Positions 1 to 4,687 of a DNA stretch of 8,876 nt are shown here, in pieces (position 1 is the first letter of the stretch; every line of letters starts with the position of its first letter). A model generated the notes under the pieces. That model searched no databases and had not been told where the DNA came from. It was given only the letters and a program-made list of their open reading frames with translations. The stretch covers positions 1-8,876 of the forward strand of contig OMQY01000120.1 in NCBI GenBank assembly GCA_900313405.1. Direction: 5' to 3'. The DNA is from an uncultured Eubacteriales bacterium (GTDB lineage: Bacteria; Bacillota_A; Clostridia; Saccharofermentanales; Saccharofermentanaceae). The position numbers were made by a program, and so were the translations under genes.

Positions 1-73
1 AAAAACGTATGATTTCAGGAGCGATTAATCGCTTGCTACCCTGATATTGTACTAAATGAGGAACCTTATTCAT
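1..73 (-). CDS. DNA adenine methylase (D12 class), N-terminal 24 codons, cut by window edge
   Basis: Reading the minus strand from the ATG at 73-71 gives 24 codons that stay open to the left edge. The peptide contains VPHLVQYQGSKRLIAPEI. The pattern Y-x-G-S-K-R-x-x-x-P-x-I matches the N-terminal AdoMet-binding motif of D12-class N6-adenine DNA methyltransferases (Dam and restriction-modification methylases), where a Y-x-G-G-K-R-type signature starts the protein. The family transfers a methyl group from S-adenosylmethionine to adenine in DNA. The start is supported by a GGAGG (80-84) six bases upstream and by an extended -10 promoter beyond that. The catalytic D/N-PPY motif would lie outside the window, so activity and specificity cannot be judged. 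The DNA here is more AT-rich than its neighbours, which would fit an acquired restriction-modification locus, but that is inference. The call rests on a short stretch only. Confidence 0.6.
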   Translation of the reverse strand, partial: MNKVPHLVQYQGSKRLIAPEIIRF

Positions 74-79
74 GATTAG

Positions 80-84
80 CCTCC
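80..84 (-). promoter_or_regulatory. Ribosome binding site of the methylase-like gene
   Basis: The minus strand reads GGAGG followed by CTAATC and then ATG, a near-ideal Shine-Dalgarno spacing of six bases. It fixes the start codon at 73 and supports this short open frame as a real gene start. Confidence 0.65.
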
Positions 85-104
85 ATGCTATATATATATT
101 TAGA

Positions 105-113
105 ATTATAACA
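105..113 (-). promoter_or_regulatory. Extended -10 promoter of the methylase-like gene
   Basis: The minus strand reads TGTTATAAT, a perfect extended -10 box (TG-n-TATAAT). The expected start of transcription is near 98, about 25 bases before the ATG. The -35 region has no good TTGACA match and is occupied by a perfect palindrome (117-132), which would suit a promoter controlled by a bound regulator. Confidence 0.55.
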
Positions 114-116
114 TGA

Positions 117-132
117 CATTAATGCATTAATG
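117..132. promoter_or_regulatory. 16-bp perfect palindrome, candidate operator
   Basis: The sequence cattaatgcattaatg equals its own reverse complement over all 16 bases. It starts four bases upstream of the extended -10 box and covers the -35 region of the promoter for the methylase-like gene. That is a classic place for a dimeric repressor or a restriction-modification controller protein to act. No regulator gene is visible, so the function is inferred from symmetry and position. Confidence 0.4.
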
Positions 133-193
133 GGACAGAACCGTCTTTCTTCCTCAGGGCACGCCGGCCCGCTCTTCAGACCCTTTTAAAGAA

Positions 194-224
194 CAAAAAA
201 ACTGAACCCGATGGGCTCAGCCTT
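194..224 (-). terminator. Rho-independent terminator after the lipoprotein gene
   Basis: On the minus strand CTGAGCCC (220-213), loop ATC and GGGTTCAG (209-202) form an eight-pair stem with one G-U pair. Seven T residues (201-195) follow at once, and an AAAAGG stretch precedes the stem. It lies about 30 bases past the stop of the lipoprotein gene and separates it from the methylase-like gene downstream. Confidence 0.85.
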
Positions 225-252
225 TTCGATAGATATCCGTTAGATCCGTCTG

Positions 253-1005
253 TCAATACTCCACATATTCGTAGTCGTAGAAAGCGTAATACTTGAGTCC
301 GATCTCAGTCTTGCTCTCGTTGCCCTTGTCGATGATATAGAGTGCACTTGATCCCGGTTCATAGACAATGTCATAGTTGGCGGCTCCCCAGAGCTCGACG
401 CCCGTTGCATCTTCGTAGACATAGGAGTCGAAGTCGCCCATCTCGAGCTGACCGTTGTTGTCCCTGTAGATCAGTGCGCGGAACGCCATATCTGCTCCGT
501 ACTGAGCATTGCTGAGAAGTTCATAGACGCCGTCTCCGTCAATGTCGACGATATAAGCATCCGGTGCATCATAAAAGCCGAAGCACTCGCCAATGACCTC
601 TCCGGTATCCAGATCGACAAATTTCCAGGAGTGGTGACCGATCACATCGACTCCGGCGTCCTCTACACACCAGTGTTCCCTGCCCATGAGCGGATAAACC
701 TTGGAATTGGCATCATTCGCCTCACCATAGCAAACAATGCCCTGCGCCGTCGCCGTCGCTGTACTATCCTGAACAGCCGCTGTCGTGTCAGGAACAGTCT
801 GATCTTCAGTCATCTCCGGAGCGTCCTCTGACTCCGTCGCCTCTGTCGGAGTCTCAGTCTCGTCTGCCTCGGCCGTCGCCGAAGTTGTTGTATCTTCTGC
901 CTCGGTCCCGGTCGTCTCGTAGTCTCCGCTGCCGTTCGAGCAGGCCGCCATGCCCGTCAGGACCATAGCGGCTGTCATTATTGCCATTATCTTTTTGATC
1001 CTCAT
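253..1005 (-). CDS. Secreted lipoprotein with acidic Thr/Glu-rich linker and DxDGDG loop
   Basis: The 250-residue product starts MRIKK, followed by a hydrophobic stretch (6-20) and Cys22 in the context TGMAAC. This is a type II (lipoprotein) signal, although Met at -3 of the lipobox is less usual. It should be lipidated at Cys22 and held on the outer face of the membrane. Residues 23-88 form a low-complexity acidic linker rich in Thr, Glu, Ala and Ser, typical of a spacer through the cell wall. The remaining roughly 160 residues form a globular domain of unknown function. Within it, DIDGDG (154-159) followed by xYELL resembles the calcium-binding loops of FG-GAP, VCBS and dockerin-like repeats. 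The C-terminus is tyrosine-rich. The start is set by AAAGGAGA (1012-1019), six bases upstream of the ATG. The gene has its own promoter candidate and terminator, so it is probably monocistronic. No enzyme family was recognised. Confidence 0.85.
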   Translation of the reverse strand: MRIKKIMAIMTAAMVLTGMAACSNGSGDYETTGTEAEDTTTSATAEADETETPTEATESEDAPEMTEDQTVPDTTAAVQDSTATATAQGIVCYGEANDANSKVYPLMGREHWCVEDAGVDVIGHHSWKFVDLDTGEVIGECFGFYDAPDAYIVDIDGDGVYELLSNAQYGADMAFRALIYRDNNGQLEMGDFDSYVYEDATGVELWGAANYDIVYEPGSSALYIIDKGNESKTEIGLKYYAFYDYEYVEY

Positions 1006-1034
1006 AGTTGTCTCCTTTGGGTTTGTCGGTAGCG

Positions 1035-1040
1035 ATTATA
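1035..1040 (-). promoter_or_regulatory. Putative promoter -10 box of the lipoprotein gene
   Basis: The minus strand carries a perfect TATAAT about 30 bases upstream of the lipoprotein ATG and downstream of the acetyltransferase stop. No convincing -35 box lies 16-18 bases further upstream. The spacing fits a short 5' leader that includes the ribosome binding site. Confidence 0.4.
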
Positions 1041-1109
1041 GCCATAAGGAGACCGGGAATGTGTCCGGATATGTGGCAATTTTGTATTGCGTAAACTACT
1101 TCGTGCTCT

Positions 1110-1718
1110 CTACTCTATCGGCACATCGAACTTGCGGTCCTTGAAGTAGAACTCCCTGTCGGCGTCAGTGATCTCGCGGACGGCTTTGCACGGGTTGCCG
1201 ACCGCGATCATGTTATCGGGGATGTCGCGCGTTACGACACTGCCGGCACCGATGACGACGTTATTGCCGATCGTGACGCCCGGCATGATGCATACGTTAC
1301 CGCCGATCCAGACATTGTCGCCTATCGTGATGTCGATCCCGTACTCATAACCGGTGTTGCGCGTGTCGTGATGGATCGGGTGTCCCGCGGTATAGATACC
1401 GACGTTCGGCGCGATCTGGCAATGATCACCGATCTTAACGTGTCCGACGTCGAGGATCACGAGATTAAAATTGGCAAAAAACTCTTCCCCCACTTCGATG
1501 TTATACCCGTAGTCGCAGTGAAACGGCGGCTCGATGTGACACCACTCACCCGTCTTGCCGAGTATCTTCTTGATCAATTCCTGCTGTCTGCCCCACTCTT
1601 CGGGCGGCAGGTGATTGTATTCGTAAGTCAGCGTCTTAGCCGTAAGGTGATCTTCCGGAAGACCGTCCATCCAGGCCTTGTAAGGCAGGTTCGCGAGCAT
1701 TCTTTCTTTCTGGTTCAT
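1110..1718 (-). CDS. Sugar O-acetyltransferase, LacA/Maa type (left-handed beta-helix)
   Basis: The 202-residue product has the length and layout of maltose and galactoside O-acetyltransferases, which move an acetyl group from acetyl-CoA to a sugar hydroxyl in the cytoplasm. The N-terminal 55 residues match the helical maltose-acetyltransferase-type region. From about residue 64 the chain runs through hexapeptide repeats such as VKIGDHCQIAPNVGIY, ITIGDNVWIGGNVCI and VTIGNNVVIGAGSVV, which build a left-handed beta-helix trimer. His113 in YTAGHP is the expected catalytic base, and GNPCKAVR (174-181) is the usual C-terminal signature. A longer frame would begin at a TTG (1730). The ATG at 1718 is preferred because GGAGG (1724-1728) sits five bases upstream of it. 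The gene starts 16 bases after the stop of the cyclase-like gene, so the two are likely one operon. The true substrate is not known. Confidence 0.92.
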   Translation of the reverse strand: MNQKERMLANLPYKAWMDGLPEDHLTAKTLTYEYNHLPPEEWGRQQELIKKILGKTGEWCHIEPPFHCDYGYNIEVGEEFFANFNLVILDVGHVKIGDHCQIAPNVGIYTAGHPIHHDTRNTGYEYGIDITIGDNVWIGGNVCIMPGVTIGNNVVIGAGSVVTRDIPDNMIAVGNPCKAVREITDADREFYFKDRKFDVPIE

Positions 1719-1723
1719 ATTAT

Positions 1724-1728
1724 CCTCC
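1724..1728 (-). promoter_or_regulatory. Ribosome binding site that decides the acetyltransferase start
   Basis: GGAGG followed by ATAAT and ATG on the minus strand places initiation at 1718. The upstream in-frame TTG (1730-1728) overlaps this Shine-Dalgarno sequence and is therefore not a likely start. Confidence 0.7.
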
Positions 1729-1734
1729 AAAGCT

Positions 1735-2337
1735 TCACATCTCTATCAGAGTTGCACGGCACGGCGCGCCTTCCGCTCCGCCCAGGTTCAATGGTGCGGC
1801 ATTAAGAAGATATACGCCGTCCGGTACGTGAGAGAGGCGGACACCTTCGAGCAGCACTATCTCGGCGCCGAGCATAATGTAGTGAACTGCGGCGGGAGCA
1901 TCTTCGGGACCAACTGTCTGCGACTCGTTGCCAAACAGGTCGATGCCTTCCCGGGCAAACACTTCCGCGCCTTCCGTTGTCATGACGGCGTCGCCTTTAA
2001 CGAGGATGCGCTTCGCGGATTCAATGTCAGCGTCGCGGGCAGTCTTAAGGATCATCCCGGCAACTTCGGCCGTCACTTCCCCTTCGTGAGCGTAAACATA
2101 CGCCTTGCCGATGAACTTGCCGAGCGCGACTTCATCGATGGTCTTGCCGTCATCCAGGAAATGCCTCGGCGCGTCAACATGCGTCCCGTTGTGGGCGCAC
2201 ATATGGAGGTTGGAGAGATTACAGATATCGCCGTCGGATATCTTCATCACGACTTCGCACCGGGGCTGCGGGTCACCCGGGAAAACCGTACAATTAAACA
2301 CTTCCTGTGATATATCATAGATCTTCATGTCTGACAT
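1735..2337 (-). CDS. Cyclase family metal-dependent hydrolase (kynurenine formamidase-like)
   Basis: The 200-residue product carries the signature of the cyclase / kynurenine formamidase family, H-x-G-T-H-x-D-x-P, as HNGTHVDAP (49-57) followed by His59. His49, His53 and Asp55 correspond to the metal ligands of KynB. A second conserved block (about 151-195) contains VHYIMLGAEIVLLEG and LSHVPDGVYLLNAAPL, where His152 and Glu164 match the remaining active-site positions of KynB. Length is close to the roughly 209 residues of KynB. Family members hydrolyse N-formylkynurenine or related amide, ester or cyclic substrates. No other tryptophan-degradation gene is present, so kynurenine formamidase activity is not established. 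Start at 2337 is supported by GGAGG (2345-2349), seven bases upstream. A Met codon three codons in has no suitably spaced site. It is the first gene of an apparent operon with the acetyltransferase and is divergent from the precursor-peptide cassette. Confidence 0.88.
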   Translation of the reverse strand: MSDMKIYDISQEVFNCTVFPGDPQPRCEVVMKISDGDICNLSNLHMCAHNGTHVDAPRHFLDDGKTIDEVALGKFIGKAYVYAHEGEVTAEVAGMILKTARDADIESAKRILVKGDAVMTTEGAEVFAREGIDLFGNESQTVGPEDAPAAVHYIMLGAEIVLLEGVRLSHVPDGVYLLNAAPLNLGGAEGAPCRATLIEM

Positions 2338-2367
2338 TGGAGCCCCTCCATTACATATTTACTTCTG

Positions 2368-2376
2368 ATGATAACA
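2368..2376 (-). promoter_or_regulatory. Putative extended -10 promoter of the cyclase/acetyltransferase operon
   Basis: The minus strand reads TGTTATCAT, one base from the TGTTATAAT box seen at three other places in this window. It lies 30 bases upstream of the cyclase start. No clear -35 box is seen. With the plus-strand promoter at 2417-2446 it would form a divergent pair in the 152-bp gap. Confidence 0.35.
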
Positions 2377-2416
2377 CAGCACCATCGTCATTTACCGTTA
2401 ATTCATACACTGTTAT

Positions 2417-2446
2417 TAAACATCACGATACTATTTCTGTTATAAT
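2417..2446 (+). promoter_or_regulatory. Promoter of the Nif11-type precursor cassette
   Basis: TATAAT at 2441-2446 is preceded by TGT, giving the extended -10 TGTTATAAT. TAAACA at 2417-2422 is a four-of-six match to the -35 consensus with an 18-base spacer. Transcription should begin near 2453, giving a leader of about 37 bases before the first precursor gene. The surrounding DNA is AT-rich, and all three precursor genes follow in the same direction without another obvious promoter. Confidence 0.65.
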
Positions 2447-2476
2447 CCAAAGTAACACGCAAAACAGATCTCGCAT

Positions 2477-2482
2477 GGGAGG
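2477..2482 (+). promoter_or_regulatory. Ribosome binding site that decides the first precursor start
   Basis: GGGAGG lies seven bases before the ATG at 2490. An earlier in-frame ATG (2475) overlaps this site and would add only five residues (MGGRL), so initiation at 2490 is preferred. The resulting start, MTTKEF, lines up with MKTFKEF and MSTAKEF in the two following genes. Confidence 0.75.
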
Positions 2483-2489
2483 ACGACTT

Positions 2490-2828
2490 ATGACGACAAA
2501 GGAATTCTATGACAGAGTACAAAATGACCCCGAATTCGCTGAGGAGCTTCAGCAAAAGGTCGCAGCACAGGCAGGCTCCGGAGACAAGGATCCCAAGGAA
2601 GTGATCGTTCAGTTGGCAAGTGAGTACGGTTACGATGTTGATACGGAAGAGATAACCCGTATATACGAGGATCAGGCATCCGAGCTGAACGATGAAGAAC
2701 TCGGCAAGGTCGCAGGCGGCACCTTCGCTGTATTAATATCACTCTTTGTCACATCGTTAGTAAGCTCCGGTGGGCTGTCTGGCGCGATAACATACTATAC
2801 GGGTAGAGATGGTACATTCAACGGGTAA
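2490..2828 (+). CDS. Nif11-type leader RiPP precursor 1 (35-residue glycine/serine-rich core)
   Basis: The 112-residue product has a Nif11-like leader (TIGR03798 type): KEFYDRV and a D-P-E-F motif near the start, an acidic helical middle, SEYGYDVDTEEI (44-55), and then ELNDEELGKVAGG ending at Gly77. The double glycine is the usual cleavage site of a C39-family peptidase, often fused to an ABC exporter. The core (78-112) starts TFAVLISLFV, continues with the glycine-rich segment SSGGLSGAITYY and ends GRDGTFNG. It has ten Ser/Thr and no Cys, so lanthionine, sactionine or thiazole formation is excluded within this core. The hydrophobic stretch followed by small residues resembles a membrane-active bacteriocin. 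Nothing in the window shows whether it is modified. It is the first gene of the cassette, and its stop is 30 bases before the next start. Confidence 0.85.
   Translation: MTTKEFYDRVQNDPEFAEELQQKVAAQAGSGDKDPKEVIVQLASEYGYDVDTEEITRIYEDQASELNDEELGKVAGGTFAVLISLFVTSLVSSGGLSGAITYYTGRDGTFNG
2697..2720 (+). repeat. Direct repeat copy 1 encoding ELGKVAGG
   Basis: These 24 bases, the last eight leader codons of precursor 1, are identical base for base to 3069-3092 in precursor 2. A diverged third copy is at 3393-3416, with the same protein sequence and synonymous changes. Similarity stops exactly after the second glycine codon. Confidence 0.9.
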
Positions 2829-2840
2829 CACACACTTAAA

Positions 2841-2848
2841 AGAGGAGG
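2841..2848 (+). promoter_or_regulatory. Ribosome binding site of precursor 2
   Basis: AGAGGAGG is a strong Shine-Dalgarno match ten bases ahead of the ATG at 2859, in the 30-base gap after precursor 1. The spacing is slightly longer than for the other two precursors. Confidence 0.65.
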
Positions 2849-2858
2849 CAACGAGCTT

Positions 2859-3164
2859 ATGAAGACATTTAAGGAATTCATCGAGAGACTCAATTCTGAC
2901 AAGGATTTCAACGAGGAACTGAACGAGAAGCTTAAGGCTAAGCGGGAATCCGGTGCTACAAGCGTATATGAGACACTCATTCCCGCTGCAGCAGAACTTG
3001 GTTATGAGATCAACGAAGAAGAGGTTGACGCCATGAAGGCTCAGGCTGAGAGCGAACTTTCCGAGGAGGAACTCGGCAAGGTCGCAGGCGGCGGTTCCTG
3101 TTTCGTCGTCCCGTTTATCATCACTGTATCATTTGCGGTAACGATAATAATATCCAACGATTGA
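2859..3164 (+). CDS. Nif11-type leader RiPP precursor 2 (23-residue hydrophobic core with one Cys)
   Basis: The 101-residue product has the same architecture as precursor 1. KEFIERL and a D-K-D-F motif open the leader, AAELGYEINEEEV (44-56) is the counterpart of the GYDV region, and SELSEEELGKVAGG ends at Gly78. The core (79-101) begins GSCFVVPFII, is dominated by Val, Ile, Phe and Thr, and ends in IIISND. Cys81 is the only cysteine in any of the three cores. One thioether to a Ser or Thr is possible in principle, as is disulfide dimerisation. The core is hydrophobic enough to insert in a membrane. The leader is rich in Glu and Lys and probably helical. Translation is set by AGAGGAGG upstream, and the next gene begins 18 bases after the stop. 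Recognition as a Nif11-type precursor is firm, but the mature product is unknown. Confidence 0.85.
   Translation: MKTFKEFIERLNSDKDFNEELNEKLKAKRESGATSVYETLIPAAAELGYEINEEEVDAMKAQAESELSEEELGKVAGGGSCFVVPFIITVSFAVTIIISND
3069..3092 (+). repeat. Direct repeat copy 2 encoding ELGKVAGG
   Basis: The sequence is identical over 24 bases to 2697-2720 and ends exactly at the predicted leader/core junction of precursor 2. Identity at synonymous positions points to recent duplication or gene conversion of the leader end. Confidence 0.9.
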
Positions 3165-3182
3165 CCAAAGGAGATCACGATC

Positions 3183-3497
3183 ATGAGCACAGCAAAAGAA
3201 TTCTGGGACAAGGTCAGCAGTGACAGTGAATTCGCAGCTAAGGTTAGCGATATCGTTGTTTCTGAAGTCAGCGGCAATGCCAAGGACTATGATGCTGCGA
3301 TCGTTACGGCAGCAGAGAGATTCGGTTACGAAGTAAAGCCTGCAGACATCAGGGCGATCATCGAAGAACAGAACGAAGATCTCTCCGCCGATGAGTTAGG
3401 CAAGGTCGCCGGCGGCACTGTCATTCCCACGCTCACTCCTTACTCAACCTTTTTTGTCACCAAGGTAACCCTGCCTCCCCACGGAGAACAGTTATGA
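3183..3497 (+). CDS. Nif11-type leader RiPP precursor 3 (26-residue Thr/Pro-rich core)
   Basis: The 104-residue product repeats the layout: KEFWDKV and a D-S-E-F motif, AAERFGYEVKPADI (43-56), and DLSADELGKVAGG ending at Gly78. The core (79-104) reads TVIPTLTPYS at its start and ends TLPPHGEQL. It has six Thr, one Ser, four Pro and no Cys, unlike the core of either neighbour. Alternating Thr, Pro and aromatic residues suggest an extended chain rather than a membrane helix. AAAGGAGA (3167-3174) lies eight bases before the ATG, and the gene starts 18 bases after precursor 2. A rho-independent terminator follows at 3535-3566, so this is the last gene of the cassette. No modification enzyme is seen nearby, so the maturation chemistry is unknown. 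Confidence 0.85.
   Translation: MSTAKEFWDKVSSDSEFAAKVSDIVVSEVSGNAKDYDAAIVTAAERFGYEVKPADIRAIIEEQNEDLSADELGKVAGGTVIPTLTPYSTFFVTKVTLPPHGEQL
3393..3416 (+). repeat. Diverged repeat copy 3 encoding ELGKVAGG
   Basis: These eight codons give the same peptide as the repeats at 2697-2720 and 3069-3092 but with synonymous changes (GAG TTA for GAA CTC, GCC for GCA). Precursor 3 therefore appears to have separated earlier than precursors 1 and 2. Confidence 0.8.
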
Positions 3498-3534
3498 ATC
3501 ATTAATAGATATGATGTAAGATATCAAGACTTAT

Positions 3535-3566
3535 AGCCCTCCTTCCTCAGAACGGAGGGCTTTATT
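3535..3566 (+). terminator. Rho-independent terminator of the precursor cassette
   Basis: AGCCCTCC (3535-3542) and GGAGGGCT (3554-3561) form a perfect eight-pair stem, and TTTATT follows. The inner loop can add TTC/GAA pairs. On the minus strand the stem is not followed by a T run, so it acts mainly on plus-strand transcription. It abuts the stop codon of the convergent flippase-like gene. Confidence 0.88.
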
Positions 3567-4611
3567 CTGCACTTTTTGCCCTACGCGCGCGAACCGTACC
3601 TGTGAGGAACCCTCCGAAGACGATGAGACCGCAGATCAGAACGCAGAGGTAGAAGGATATGCCGCGGCTTAAGAGCTCGAGCTTGACCGCCTGTCTGCCG
3701 CTTACGATGGTCGAGAAGCCGTCGATCATGAGGTAGTCGGCGACGCCCATGGCTCCCGGTATCGGTACGGAATTATAACCGATCGAGATGAGCGACTGCG
3801 CCGAGAACATCTTAGGCATTAGTCCCGCCTTGCCGCCAAGGGCCATATAGACGCAGACCGATACGGCGATCTGCGATACTCGCTGGACAAGATTCCAGGT
3901 AAACGCCATTATCATCGCGAGCGGTTTACCGGCCGAGACATGCACGGCCTCCTCATACTCGGCGCGCGCCTTGGTGAGCTTAAAGAGCTTGGGCTCGAGT
4001 CTGCGGATTATCTTTTTGGAATGAAGGAACCTCAGGAGCTTCTCGAGTGTTACGAACACGACCTTGCCCTTCTTGATGAGCACGATGAAGAGGACCGTGA
4101 GCGCCGTATATGTGCCGAAGCCGACCAGTATCAATATCCTCGAGAACGGGCTGAAACTCTCGAACAGTCCCGGCGCGATAAGTATCGCCGCGATTCCGAC
4201 CACCTCGGTCGCGAGCGTATACATCGCGACATTGATGGCAAGAGTCGCGCTGACTACACCTGCCGGCAACTTGTCCTTTATCATGAGATATGCGCTCGCC
4301 GGCTGTCCGCCTGAGGAGCTCGGAGTGATGGCCGAGAAGTAGATGCTCGCAGCGCTGTAACTTAGGCACTTGTGAGCGCGCGACCTGTAACCCGAGCTTC
4401 GAAGCAGGAGTCCTATCGCGGAACTCTCTGCGATTATGTACATCGCCACCGCCGCGATAGATCCGGCGATCCAGGGCTTATTGGCGTCCTTAAGGCTCTC
4501 TGCTACATCGCCGAGCGACACACCGCTGCTGAACTTAAAGACAGCAACGACCGACAGTACCGCCATGAGGACGAACAACAATGTACTGATGAGTCGTTTG
4601 ATGTTACGCAT
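3562..4611 (-). CDS. Flippase-like membrane protein (LPG synthase transmembrane / YbhN family)
   Basis: The 349-residue product is an integral membrane protein of the family that forms the lipid-flipping half of MprF and also includes AglD/YbhN (UPF0104). The hallmark ITPSSSGGQPASAY (95-108) matches the T-P-x-x-x-G-G-Q-P motif. The second hallmark is VPIPGAMGVADY (282-293) near the C-terminus, followed by the conserved RGISFY (316-321). Hydrophobic segments occur near 8-26, 47-70, 118-148, 158-179, 231-257 and 318-338, with a basic cytoplasmic stretch at about 180-215. The cytosolic aminoacyl-transferase domain of full MprF is missing, as in most stand-alone members, so it should translocate a lipid or polyprenyl-linked substrate rather than make lysyl-lipid. 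AAAGGGG lies about six bases before the ATG. It converges on the precursor cassette, and its stop codon overlaps the T run of that terminator. A part in resistance to cationic peptides is possible but unsupported. Confidence 0.85.
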   Translation of the reverse strand: MRNIKRLISTLLFVLMAVLSVVAVFKFSSGVSLGDVAESLKDANKPWIAGSIAAVAMYIIAESSAIGLLLRSSGYRSRAHKCLSYSAASIYFSAITPSSSGGQPASAYLMIKDKLPAGVVSATLAINVAMYTLATEVVGIAAILIAPGLFESFSPFSRILILVGFGTYTALTVLFIVLIKKGKVVFVTLEKLLRFLHSKKIIRRLEPKLFKLTKARAEYEEAVHVSAGKPLAMIMAFTWNLVQRVSQIAVSVCVYMALGGKAGLMPKMFSAQSLISIGYNSVPIPGAMGVADYLMIDGFSTIVSGRQAVKLELLSRGISFYLCVLICGLIVFGGFLTGTVRARRAKSAE

Positions 4612-4639
4612 GTTAAGCCCCTTTATCCTTTTCGATAAT

Positions 4640-4687
4640 TAAACCGCCTGATAAGTGAAGTTGCAGTAAGGCTCAGCTGTCAGGCGG
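4640..4687 (-). terminator. Candidate hairpin terminator or attenuator at the end of the DUF3592-like gene
   Basis: On the minus strand CCGCCTGA (4687-4680) pairs perfectly with TCAGGCGG (4651-4644) across a loop of 28 bases, and TTTAATT follows. The first arm lies inside the last codons of the upstream gene. The long loop makes it weaker than a standard terminator, so partial read-through into the flippase-like gene is plausible. Confidence 0.4.

Noticed and set aside
20..33. Perfect 14-bp palindrome agcgattaatcgct
   Set aside because: It lies inside the methylase-like coding sequence and is explained by ordinary codons. A palindrome of this size is expected about once in two windows of this length by chance.
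88..100. TA-rich run near the left edge
   Set aside because: It is a short AT alternation in the 5' leader of the methylase-like gene. It is too short to treat as a functional repeat.
1828..2310. 160-residue open frame opposite the cyclase gene
   Set aside because: The minus-strand frame holds the conserved HxGTHxDxP motif and a good start. The antisense frame has no family features.
2490..2828. Precursor 1 as a lanthipeptide
   Set aside because: The core has no cysteine, so no lanthionine ring can form, and no LanM-like gene is present in the window.
2695..3416. Regular spacing of the three GG-encoding segments as a possible CRISPR-like array
   Set aside because: The repeats are codons of three homologous leaders inside full genes, about 320-370 bases apart, with no uniform spacer length.
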